Positions 17,299 to 26,600 of a stretch of DNA of 64,000 bases are shown piece after piece. Below the pieces are notes generated by a model. That model saw only the letters and a list, made by a program, of their open reading frames with translations, did not search any database and was not told the origin of the DNA. Numbering within the stretch: the first letter of the stretch is position 1; each line of letters opens with the position of its first letter. Source of the stretch: Pseudolabrys sp. (GTDB lineage: Bacteria; Pseudomonadota; Alphaproteobacteria; Rhizobiales; Xanthobacteraceae); the NCBI GenBank assembly GCA_026125895.1, contig JAHCKG010000010.1, positions 78,652-142,651 of the forward strand, given 5' to 3'. A program made the position numbers and the translations under genes.

Positions 17299-18246
17299 GT
17301 GCCCGATATCATCACGATCACCATCAATCCGGCGGTGGATATTTTCGTCAATGTCGAGAAGGTAGAACCGACCGCCAAGATGCGGTGCTCGGCGCCTAAG
17401 CGCGATCCGGGCGGCGGCGGCATCAATGTCGCGCGCGTCATCAGCCGTCTCGGCGGCGACGTGACGGCCATGTATCCGGTCGGCGGCTCTATCGGCAAGT
17501 TGTTGCAGAAATTGCTCGATCGCGAAGGCATCGACAGTCTGGTCACGCCGTCGCACGTCGAGACGCGCGAAAACTTCACCGCCTTCGAGACAGAAAGCGG
17601 GGACCAGTATCGTTTCGTGCTGCCTGGCTCGACGCTTCATCGGGCGGAATGGGAAGCCTGCCTCAATCAGATGGCGGCGCTGAAGAACAAACCGCGCTTC
17701 GTCGTCGCCAGCGGCAGCATCCCGCCCGGCGTGCCGGACGATTTCTTCGCGCGGATTGCCCGCGAAGCCAAAAGTCTCGGCGCGCAGAGTGTCGTCGACA
17801 CCTCCGGCGACGCCCTCAGGGCCGCGCTCGAGGAGCAAGTCGATATCGTCAAGCCCAATCTCAACGAACTGAGCGGCTTCACCGGCACGGCGCTCGACGA
17901 CGACAAAGGCCGTATCGCCGCTTGTCGCGATCTGATCGGCAGCGGTCACGTCAGGATGGTGGCGTTGACGCTGGGTGCGGACGGCGCGCTGCTGGTGACG
18001 AAAGACCAGGCCTTCAAGGCGGCGCCTATGGACATCGAGGTGGTCAGCGCCGTCGGCGCGGGCGACAGCTTTCTCGGCGGGTTGGTCTGGGCGCTATCGG
18101 CCGGCCAGCCGCCCAAAGACGCTTTCCGCATCGCGGTGGCCGCCGGCTCAGCCGCGGTGATGAGCCCCGGCACCGAATTGTGCAGCGAGACGGACGTCAG
18201 GCGGCTCGCGCCACGCGTAACGATCGACGAGCTGAAAGCCGCTTAG
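17299..18246 (+). CDS. PfkB-family sugar kinase (6-phosphofructokinase 2 / 1-phosphofructokinase type)
   Basis: A 315-aa ribokinase-fold kinase. The N-terminus TITINPAVDIFVNV and PGGGGINVARVISRLG match the PfkB/LacC/FruK branch. The C-terminal ATP-binding signature VSAVGAGDSFLGGLVWAL near residue 250 includes the catalytic Asp. The pattern GSIPPGVPDDFFARI also fits E. coli Pfk-2. It probably phosphorylates fructose 6-phosphate or a related sugar phosphate; the exact substrate is inference. The start is GTG with GGAAG upstream. A 9-base inverted repeat just upstream may be its operator. It converges on the cyclase gene eight bases away. Confidence 0.88.
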   Translation: MPDIITITINPAVDIFVNVEKVEPTAKMRCSAPKRDPGGGGINVARVISRLGGDVTAMYPVGGSIGKLLQKLLDREGIDSLVTPSHVETRENFTAFETESGDQYRFVLPGSTLHRAEWEACLNQMAALKNKPRFVVASGSIPPGVPDDFFARIAREAKSLGAQSVVDTSGDALRAALEEQVDIVKPNLNELSGFTGTALDDDKGRIAACRDLIGSGHVRMVALTLGADGALLVTKDQAFKAAPMDIEVVSAVGAGDSFLGGLVWALSAGQPPKDAFRIAVAAGSAAVMSPGTELCSETDVRRLAPRVTIDELKAA

Positions 18247-18254
18247 GCGCCGTT

Positions 18255-20477
18255 TTACTTTGTCTCAAGTGCGAAGACACCGTTCCAGTCGACCGGCGGC
18301 CCTTCCTTTTGAAAACTGCCGATGCGCAGCGTGTAGATGTCGACGAGCCGGTCGAGCCCGAACGGCTTGACCGCCTCGCGGCAACGCAGAATGAGCTGTT
18401 CGGCGGCGTCGAAGTCCCGCGCGCGGTAGCTCTTGAGCATCTCATCGAAGACACGCTTAAGCGTGATGAAACCTTCGCTCGCTGCGACCTCGGCATCGCC
18501 GAGCACCGTGTAGACGGTTTCCGGCTCGGTCTTGCCCTTGACCGTGATGACATCGAGTTCGAGCAACGCAAACTTTCCGGCCACCGCCTGCGCGGTGCGC
18601 GAACCGACGATGATGCGGACGCCATAGTTCTTCGATTGGCCTTCGAGCCGTGAAGCCAGATTGACCGGATCGCCGAGCACCGAATAGTTGAAGCGCAGAT
18701 CCGAGCCCATATTGCCGACCACGCAGCGGCCGGTGTTGATTCCGATGCCGATATTGATCGGAATGAAGCGCTGGCCATTGTCCGCCGCCTCGCGCTCGCG
18801 CCTCGCATTGAGGATCTCCACCTGCCGCAGCATCTCCAGCGCCGCGCGGCAGGCGTTGACCTCGTGATACGCGTCATGCAGCGGCGCATTCCAGAACGCC
18901 ATGACGGCGTCGCCGATATATTTATCGATGGTGCCGTTGTTCGCGATGATGGCGTTGGTCAGCGGCGTGAGAAAATTATTCATCAAGGTGGTCAAGCCTT
19001 GAGGATCGTCCTTGTACATCTCCGAGATCGTGGTGAAACCGCGCACGTCCGAGAACATGATGGACATGTTGCGGTCTTCGCCGCCAAGCGTCAGCTTCTC
19101 GTGCGAATGCGCAAGCTGCGCCACCAGCTCCGGCGCGAGATATTGGCCGAACGCGGTACGGATGCGGTGCCGCTGCAACTGCTCGCGGAAATAGTTGATG
19201 AAGATCAGCGCCAGATAAACGAAGAACGTTGCCAACAATGGAAACGTGGCGTCGAACAGGATGCGCTTTTCGGAAAAGAACAGCCAGGACCCGGCGACCA
19301 GCGCCGCGCCGACCACAGCGCCCAGGCCGAGCATCGGCGCCGCGCCGAGAATCGGGCCGAGAGCAATGATGCCGAGCGCGAACAACACCGTGATCGCCAG
19401 CTCCGCGCCGATGGCATAGCCAGGTCGCGCCAGCACCGATTTCGACAGGATGCTTTCCAGCACCTGCGCATGAACCTCGACGCCGGACATTGCCGGATCG
19501 ATCGGCGTCGCCTTGATGTCGCGCAGACCGACCGCCGAGGTGCCTATCAGCACCAGCTTGCGGGAGACGCGATCCGTCGGCAGACGATCTTCGAGAACAT
19601 CCTTGGCTGAGACGTAACGGTTGGGATCGTAAGGCGCGAAATGGATCCAGAGCTGGCCGTTGCCGTCGGTCGGCATGTCGAGCGCCGGGATGGCGATGCC
19701 GCGGACGCCGGCGGCGTCGCTGCTGATCCTGAAGGCGCCAGCGCCGGTGACGACGCGCAGCATCTCGAGCGTCAGCGATGGCATCAGCATGTCGCGCGCG
19801 ACAATGGCCATCGGCACGCGGCGGACAATGCCGTCCGGCTCGGGCTGGATCGTCAGCATGCCACGGCCGGCCGCGGCCCCTTCCAGCGCCGGGATGTTGC
19901 CGATCAGGCCTGGATAATTGATCAGAAAGCGTTTCGGATCCGGCCCCAGCATGGCGAAGCCGACGACCGGTGGCGGCGCCAGGCCGTCGGCAAGCGCCAG
20001 GTGATGGCCGGATTCACCGAGCACAACGCGCGACCGGCGAATTGCTTCGGCGAACACTGCGTCATTGTTGGGTAGCTTGCCTAGTTCCGCACGCGTCGCA
20101 GCGTCGAGATTACGGAAACTCTCGGCGGCGACAGCCGGCGACATGCGATCCGGCTCGGCGAAGATGATGTCGAAGGCGATCACTGCCGCGCCCATGCGCG
20201 TCAGCTTGTTGACGAGGTCGGCGAGCACGGTGCGCGGCCAGGGCCACTGGCCCACGCTTTTCAGGCTCGCTTCGTCGATGTCGACGATCACCGCGGGCCT
20301 TAAGCTTGCCTGGCGAGGCTCGACGCGCTGATAGAAGTCGAAGGTGCGGCTGCGCAGAGCCTCGATGCCCGCCGGGTCCCAAATGCGCAGCACGACCAGC
20401 GCCGCCAGCAGCACGAGACAGATCGCACGGCCAAGGCCGAAACGGCTGCCCAACCGTTTGAGCAGGGTCCCACTCAT
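18255..20477 (-). CDS. CHASE2-domain adenylate/guanylate cyclase
   Basis: A 740-aa membrane-bound class III nucleotide cyclase. One N-terminal TM helix (about 16-34) leads into an extracytoplasmic CHASE2 sensor (about 40-345; PAVIVDIDEASL, GQWPWPR). Three TM helices follow (about 355-430), then the cytoplasmic catalytic domain (about 455-660). Metal-binding aspartates are present in FSDVRGFT and KYIGDAVMAFW, with GDPVNLASRLE and the NMGSDLRFNYS segment, so it is expected to be active. Whether it makes cAMP or cGMP cannot be settled here. It overlaps the HlyD gene by four bases and ends a type I secretion operon, linking secretion of the RTX protein to cyclic-nucleotide signalling. Confidence 0.92.
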   Translation of the reverse strand: MSGTLLKRLGSRFGLGRAICLVLLAALVVLRIWDPAGIEALRSRTFDFYQRVEPRQASLRPAVIVDIDEASLKSVGQWPWPRTVLADLVNKLTRMGAAVIAFDIIFAEPDRMSPAVAAESFRNLDAATRAELGKLPNNDAVFAEAIRRSRVVLGESGHHLALADGLAPPPVVGFAMLGPDPKRFLINYPGLIGNIPALEGAAAGRGMLTIQPEPDGIVRRVPMAIVARDMLMPSLTLEMLRVVTGAGAFRISSDAAGVRGIAIPALDMPTDGNGQLWIHFAPYDPNRYVSAKDVLEDRLPTDRVSRKLVLIGTSAVGLRDIKATPIDPAMSGVEVHAQVLESILSKSVLARPGYAIGAELAITVLFALGIIALGPILGAAPMLGLGAVVGAALVAGSWLFFSEKRILFDATFPLLATFFVYLALIFINYFREQLQRHRIRTAFGQYLAPELVAQLAHSHEKLTLGGEDRNMSIMFSDVRGFTTISEMYKDDPQGLTTLMNNFLTPLTNAIIANNGTIDKYIGDAVMAFWNAPLHDAYHEVNACRAALEMLRQVEILNARREREAADNGQRFIPINIGIGINTGRCVVGNMGSDLRFNYSVLGDPVNLASRLEGQSKNYGVRIIVGSRTAQAVAGKFALLELDVITVKGKTEPETVYTVLGDAEVAASEGFITLKRVFDEMLKSYRARDFDAAEQLILRCREAVKPFGLDRLVDIYTLRIGSFQKEGPPVDWNGVFALETK

Positions 20478-21790
20478 TTTTCGCGGAAGGCGCGCATGAA
20501 CTGGTCGTGCAGCGGCTTCATCAGATACGAGATGACGGTGCGCTCGCCGGTCTGCACGAAGGCCTCGACCGGCATGCCGGGCAGCAGCTTGAGATCGCCC
20601 AGCTCTTTCACGGCCTCAGGCGGCAAAGCGATACGGATGGTGTAATAGCTGGCGCCGGTGCGCTGGTCGGTCGAGGTGTCGGCCGACACACGCGTCACCT
20701 CGCCGTCGATCTCCGGCGTGGTGCGTGCATCGAAAGCCGAGAAGCGCAACACCGCGGTCTGCCCGACCTTGACCTGGGCGATGTCCTGCGGCTGCACCTT
20801 GGCCTCGACTTGCAGTTTGGCGGCGTCCGGCACGATGTACATGATCGGATCGCCGGCGGTGATGACGCCGCCGACGGTGTGCACCGCCGACTGGAAGATG
20901 TAGCCGGTCTGCGGCGCGCGAATATCGGTACGGCGCAACTGATCCTCGGCCGTGATCTTGCGCTCGACGAACTCGCCGATCTTGCTGTCGGTTTCGCGCA
21001 GCTCTTTGGCGACATCGCTCGACAGATTCTGGTCGATCTGGATGATCTGCAGCCGGATCTCGGCGATCTTGCCCTTCGATTGCGCCGCTGTTGCCACCAG
21101 TTGCGCGCGCTCGCCGCCGAGGCGGGTCGTTTCACGCTCGAGCTGGGTCAGCCGCGTCAGCTGCACGAGGTTGCGCTTGTAGAGATCGCGAACGCCTTCG
21201 AGTTCGCGGCCGATCAGCGCAATCTCCTGCGCCTTGGCGGCCTGTTGTGCCTCGATGCCGGCGATCTCCTCTTCAAGTTGGCTGACCCGCTGGGTCAACT
21301 GCGCCTTCTGCCCGAGGCGTTCGGTGCGGCGCAGATCGAACAGTTTCTGCTCGCTCGTCAGCGTATCGACGACGTCGGGCTCGCCGGCCCGCTTCACAAG
21401 ATCGGCTGGAAACGCAATACGCTCGGCGCCGTCGCGCTCGGCCTCGAGTCGCGCCTTGCGCGCCAGCGCCTGATCGAGGCCCTTGGTGACGATCGCGAGA
21501 TTGGCTCGCATCACGGTTTCATCGAGCCGCACCAGGACGTCGCCGGATTTGACATAGTCCCCATCGCGCACCCGCAATTCGCCGACGATGCCGCCGGTCG
21601 GATGCTGCACCTTCTGCACATTCTGGTCGACGACGATCGAGCCTTGCGCAATCAGCGCGCCGGCGAGCTTCACGGTCGCCGCCCAGCCGCCGACGCCGCC
21701 GCCGAGGAACAGGACGATCATCAGACCGACGATGAGGTGCCGCCGGATCGAGGCCTGCGCGCGTGACGGCCGGGCGGTGTCGGTGCTCAT
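20474..21790 (-). CDS. Type I secretion periplasmic adaptor (HlyD family)
   Basis: A 438-aa membrane fusion protein. An N-terminal TM helix (about 17-38) is followed by a split lipoyl domain (GSIVVDQNVQKVQHPTGGIVGEL) and a long alpha-helical hairpin (about 90-270) that would contact the outer-membrane TolC partner. A beta-barrel with the HlyD signature region (VGQTAVLRFSAFDARTTPEIDGEV near residue 345) completes it. The length fits the PrtE/HlyD subgroup. It overlaps the ABC gene upstream and the cyclase gene downstream by four bases each. No TolC homologue is in the window. Confidence 0.94.
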   Translation of the reverse strand: MSTDTARPSRAQASIRRHLIVGLMIVLFLGGGVGGWAATVKLAGALIAQGSIVVDQNVQKVQHPTGGIVGELRVRDGDYVKSGDVLVRLDETVMRANLAIVTKGLDQALARKARLEAERDGAERIAFPADLVKRAGEPDVVDTLTSEQKLFDLRRTERLGQKAQLTQRVSQLEEEIAGIEAQQAAKAQEIALIGRELEGVRDLYKRNLVQLTRLTQLERETTRLGGERAQLVATAAQSKGKIAEIRLQIIQIDQNLSSDVAKELRETDSKIGEFVERKITAEDQLRRTDIRAPQTGYIFQSAVHTVGGVITAGDPIMYIVPDAAKLQVEAKVQPQDIAQVKVGQTAVLRFSAFDARTTPEIDGEVTRVSADTSTDQRTGASYYTIRIALPPEAVKELGDLKLLPGMPVEAFVQTGERTVISYLMKPLHDQFMRAFREK

Positions 21791-23559
21791 GCGCTCGCGC
21801 CTCCGCTCTTGTCGGCCCGAATGCCGATCGGCGTCGCCGTCGCCGCGCCCTGCGGCCGTTGCAGCACCTTGGACAACACCTCGTCCTTCGGACCGCAGGC
21901 CTGCATGCGACCCTGGTTCATGAAAAGGATCTGATCGACGCCGGCGATGGCACTCGGCCGGTGCGCGATCACGATGACGATGCCCTTGCGTTCGCGGATG
22001 CCGAGAATGGCGCGGGTAAGGGCGGCGTCACCGTCGGAGTCGAGATGCGAATTCGGCTCGTCGAGCACGACAAGAAACGGATCGCGGTACACCGCGCGGG
22101 CGAGCGCGACGCGTTGCGCCTGGCCGGCCGACAGGGCCGAGCCGTGATCGCCGACCCGCGTCTCGTAGCCTTGCGGCAGTCCGACGATCATGTCGTGGAC
22201 GCCGACCGCTTTGGCGGCAGCAATCACGGCTTCGGCTTCCGGGTTCGGCTCGAAGCGCGCGATGTTGTCGGCCACGGTGCCGGCGAGCAGTTCGACGTCC
22301 TGCGGCAGATAACCGATGTGCCGGCCGAGAACGTCCGGCGACCACTGGTCGAGCGCGGCGCCGTCCAGCCGCACCTTGCCGCGCGCCGGCTGCCAGACGC
22401 CCACCAGCATGCGCGCCAGCGACGACTTGCCGGAGCCGCTTTGGCCTATGATGCCGAGCCCCTGCCCGGCCTCAAGCTTGAAGCCTACATCCTGCACCAG
22501 CACCTTCGACGTCCCGGGCGCCACAACGCTGATGCCTTCGACAGTCAGGCGATGCGCGGGCACCGGCAATTCCATCGGCTGCGGCAGCGCCGGCATGGCT
22601 TCGAGCAGTTTGCTCAGCCGCTTCCAGCTCTGTCGCGAGGCGACAAAGCCTTTCCAGTTGGCGATGGCGAGATCGACCGGCGACAAAGCCCGCGCGCTCA
22701 GGATCGAACTGGCGATGATGATGCCGGCGGTCGCCTGCTGGTTGATGACGAGGTAGGCGCCGACCGCCAGCACCACCGACTGCAGCAGCATGCGCAGCAC
22801 CTTGGACGCCGCGCCGAGGCCGCCGCCGATGTCGCTTGAGCGCTGCTGGCTGCTCATGTACTTGCCATTGGCTTCTGCCCAGCGCGCCGCGATGCGCGGC
22901 ATCATGCCCATGGATACCAGCACCTCGGCATTGCGCCGGCTCGATTCGGCGAGGCTGTTGCGCAGCATCGCGGCCTCGGCCGCCGCCGTCGCCGGCGTCT
23001 TGGTCAGCAATTCAGTGGCGAGCGTGAGCGCAACGAGGACGATGGCGCCGGCCAACGCGGTGAAGCCGATCAGCGGATGAAAGGCAAAGCAGATCGCGAG
23101 ATACAGCGGGATCCACGGCAGGTCGAAAAGCGCCACCGGCCCGAGGCCCGAGAGATAAGAGCGGATGGTGTCGAGGTCACGCAGCGGCTGGGCGCCGTCG
23201 CCCCGATTGCCGATGCGTAGCGGCAGCCGCACCAGAGTGTCGTAGACGCGGCCGCTGAGCGCTTCATCGAGGGCGCCGCCGACGCGGGCGAGAATACGGC
23301 CCCGGATGGCGTCGAGCACGCCGAGCGCGGCGAACAGGAAGACGACGAGGATCAGCAGGCCCACGAGCGTCGGCAGGCTGCGGCTCGGCAGCACACGGTC
23401 ATAGACCTCGAGCATGAACATCGAACCGGTGAGCATGAGAATGTTGCTCATGCCGGAAACGAGGCCGGTGCCGATGAACGCGCCGCGGCAGGCGGCAAGC
23501 GCGGCCGATAGCTCGGTGCGCGCGGGCGCGTGTCGTTGGGCGGACGGGCTGGTCAGCAT
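21787..23559 (-). CDS. Type I secretion ABC permease/ATPase (PrtD family)
   Basis: A 590-aa half-transporter that powers export of RTX proteins. The membrane domain (about 25-310) has five or six TM helices without an N-terminal C39 peptidase domain, as in PrtD. The ATPase domain (about 340-565) shows Walker A GQSGSGKSS, the signature LSAGQAQRVALARA, Walker B FLVVLDEPNSHLD and a switch histidine in VIAHRPS. The first gene downstream of the RTX substrate, it is separated from it by 136 bases and overlaps hlyD by four. Confidence 0.94.
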   Translation of the reverse strand: MLTSPSAQRHAPARTELSAALAACRGAFIGTGLVSGMSNILMLTGSMFMLEVYDRVLPSRSLPTLVGLLILVVFLFAALGVLDAIRGRILARVGGALDEALSGRVYDTLVRLPLRIGNRGDGAQPLRDLDTIRSYLSGLGPVALFDLPWIPLYLAICFAFHPLIGFTALAGAIVLVALTLATELLTKTPATAAAEAAMLRNSLAESSRRNAEVLVSMGMMPRIAARWAEANGKYMSSQQRSSDIGGGLGAASKVLRMLLQSVVLAVGAYLVINQQATAGIIIASSILSARALSPVDLAIANWKGFVASRQSWKRLSKLLEAMPALPQPMELPVPAHRLTVEGISVVAPGTSKVLVQDVGFKLEAGQGLGIIGQSGSGKSSLARMLVGVWQPARGKVRLDGAALDQWSPDVLGRHIGYLPQDVELLAGTVADNIARFEPNPEAEAVIAAAKAVGVHDMIVGLPQGYETRVGDHGSALSAGQAQRVALARAVYRDPFLVVLDEPNSHLDSDGDAALTRAILGIRERKGIVIVIAHRPSAIAGVDQILFMNQGRMQACGPKDEVLSKVLQRPQGAATATPIGIRADKSGGASA

Positions 23560-23695
23560 GACTTCCGGGTCGGCCTCCCTCTCACCGGGCTGCCCTGATC
23601 ACACATCATGCCACGGAAACGACAAAATGTCCGCACTGAAAATCGATGAAAAGTTAATCTTGCCAATGGTTTGGCGGCCCGCATGCGACGGACGA

Positions 23696-26600
23696 TCAGA
23701 CGATCTGATTGATGTGGATGTCGGCGGTCGTCAGCGTCGCGGCGCTCACCCCGTGCAGCGTGACCGTGTCAGCACCAAGGGTGATAACGGCCTCACCTGA
23801 AACCGTCGTGACGGCATCGATGACCGCCTGAGCGGTGGCAAACATATCGCTATCGAACTGGAGGATATCGGTACCGTGAACGAAATCCATCACGGTGTCG
23901 TTGCCGAACCCTGCATGGAATACGAAAGTGTCGGCCCCGGTGCCCCCGGTCAGCGTGTCATTGCCCGCACCGCCGCTAATCGTATCGTTACCGGCCCCAC
24001 CGGTAATAGTGTCATTGCCACCCAGGTTGGTGCCATCAACGATGATGTGGTTGGCGCCGGTCAGGCCGGACGCGTTGATCGTCACGCCGTTGCTCATCGT
24101 CACAGAAGCATTAACCGCCATATCATCCGTCGTGCCATCGCCGTTGGCATCCGCAGTAGAGACCTGCGCGTTAGTGACGGTCAGATTGAAGCCTGCGCTA
24201 TTCGCATTGAACGTCACCTGGTCGATGTGGCTGATCGTGGCGGTCGCCAAGTTGAAAGTACCCGCCGCATCGAAGCGCAGTGTGTCGAGCGTGCCGGATT
24301 CGAGCGTCCCATCGATCGTATCGCCGCTGAGCTGACCTGCATTGCTGTATTTGAAAATATCCGCCCCGTACCCGCCGGTCAGGACGTCCGCACCGAGTCC
24401 GGCGAAAATTACGTCGTTGCCTGCACCACCATCGATGATGTCCGCGCCGCCATTGCCATTAAGGATGTCGTCGCCACCCAGGTTGGTGCCAATGACGTGA
24501 ATGAAATTGCTGTTCATGCCGCTGGTGTTGATTGTCACGCCGTGCGTCATCGCCACCGCCGAGTCGAACAAAATATCACCGTAGCCGCCAGGGTTGCCGT
24601 CACCGTTGGCGTCAGCAGTCGCAACCACACTGGGGTTCACCGACACGATGAAGCCAGCGGCGTCCTGATTGAACAGGATCTTGTCGATATTGGTGATTGT
24701 CGAGAAGGTGGTCAGATTATAGGTGCCAGATGCATCGAGCCGCAGCGTATCGATCGTGCCGGATTCCGCCGAGCCGTTGATGGTTTCGCCGGCCGCGAGG
24801 TCGCTGACCGCGCTGACGACAAAGGTGTCCGCGCCCAGACCGCCGGTCACGTTATCGGCGCCGGCCCCGCCGATGATGATATCGGCGCCATTGCCGCCAT
24901 TGATCGTATCGATACCCGAGCCGCCGATCAGCGTGTCGGCATTGGCGCTGCCGGTGATCGTGAATGCTTCGGACTGGCCGTGCAGGTCGATGCTGGCGCT
25001 CGCGCCAGCGCCCGCGGCTGAAATGGCTTCGACCCCGACAATGGAGGCATTCGTCGCGCCGAGGGTGTTGAGATCGGCAGAGGTTGATTTCAGATTGATC
25101 GTATCGCCGCTGCCGGCGCCCAAATCGATCTTGCCGCTGCCGATGAGGATGTTGTCGAGCTGCAATCCGGTCAGGGTGATCGTATCGGTGCCGCCGGTGC
25201 CGGTAAGATTGCCGGTATCGACATGGGCAACCGTCGGCGTGCCGCTTGCGGAGATATCGGTGCCATCGGCCGTCACGTTGAGCACATTGACGCCGCCACC
25301 GAGATCGATCGAACTGGAAGCCGCCCACGCACTCGCAGAGAGACTCAGCATGTCGTCGACGGCCGCGACCGTGACGTCGACGGTGACCGGGTCGCTGGCG
25401 TGATTGGCCGTTTGACCGTCGTCGACCGTGAAGCTGATCGTCCGGGTGGCGGTCGAAAGCGCGTCCGCGTTCGAATAAGTCACGGACGCAAGCGCGGCCT
25501 GATACTGAGCCAGCGTCGCGAGGCCCGTCAGCGTCAGCAGGCCGGTTGCCGAATTATAGTTGCCGGTAATGCCGTTCTGATTGACGAAGCCGAGAACGTC
25601 TTCGCTCGGGGCGAAATTGCCGGTGATCTGCACTTTTGCGCCGATCAATTGCCCGCTGTCGACATCCGCGACCGTGATCGCCGAGGCGATCGCGGCGGCG
25701 CTTTGACCTTCCCCATAGCTCAGCGCCGCACTGTGGGCGTCGAGCATCGGCGCGTCGTTGACCGGCGTCACATGCACGGTCACCGTAGCCGCATTGCTGT
25801 TGGCCGATCCATCCGACACGACGACCGCAATGGTGCGGTCGGCGCCACCCGGGTTGTCACCCGTATTGGAGAAATGAACCTGCGCCAGCGCCATTTGGTA
25901 GTCCGCCAGCGCGGCCTCGCCGCTCAAAGTCAGCACGCCGGTTTGCGCATCGTAGCTCGATGCGACAATGCCCGCCGGCAATTGGCCACATACTGACAGC
26001 AGGTCGCCGGCCTGTGCGTTGGTCAGCGTGATCGTCGCCGACTGCAGCATCGTGTCGTCGACATCGTCGATCAACGCTCCGTCTGGGACGATCGAAACGG
26101 GCGAATTGCCCTCAACGTAGGCTGCGCTGCCCGAACTTCCCGAAGTTCCCAAATAACCGATCTTGACGTTGTCGATGTAGAACCAATCGCCGTCGTCAAC
26201 GCCGTCATCGACCGAGAAACGGATAGTCGTCGTCGGCGAGATGTAGCTGGAAATATCGACGCTGAAGTGCTGATAGCTGCCATCGACGAAGGCGCCGTAT
26301 CCGCTGGCTCCGATCTGACCGATCTGGGTGAAGTTAACCCCGTCGGTCGAGACCCAGACCTTGACGACGTCGTCACTATCGCCCGTGCTGATCTGACGGC
26401 GATAGTCGAATGTCAGCGTCGCACTGCTCGCACCGCTGAGATCGGCGGTGCGCTGGATGGTGTCGGCCGCGCCCGACTCGTTGTCGTCATCGCTGAGAAA
26501 TAGGCGGAATCCTGTATCGCTGACGTACGGATCGGCTGCGATCTTGATTTCGCCCGTCGTCGGGCTGGGCGCATAGTCGCCGTTCTCGTTCTCGATCCAG

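Noticed and set aside
20507-21766. 419-codon frame antisense to hlyD
   Set aside because: Low-complexity Arg/Leu/Asp/His composition; hlyD on the other strand has full family motifs.
23560-23695. Separate promoter between the RTX gene and the ABC gene
   Set aside because: Only weak box-like sequences were seen in the 136 bases; not enough to call.
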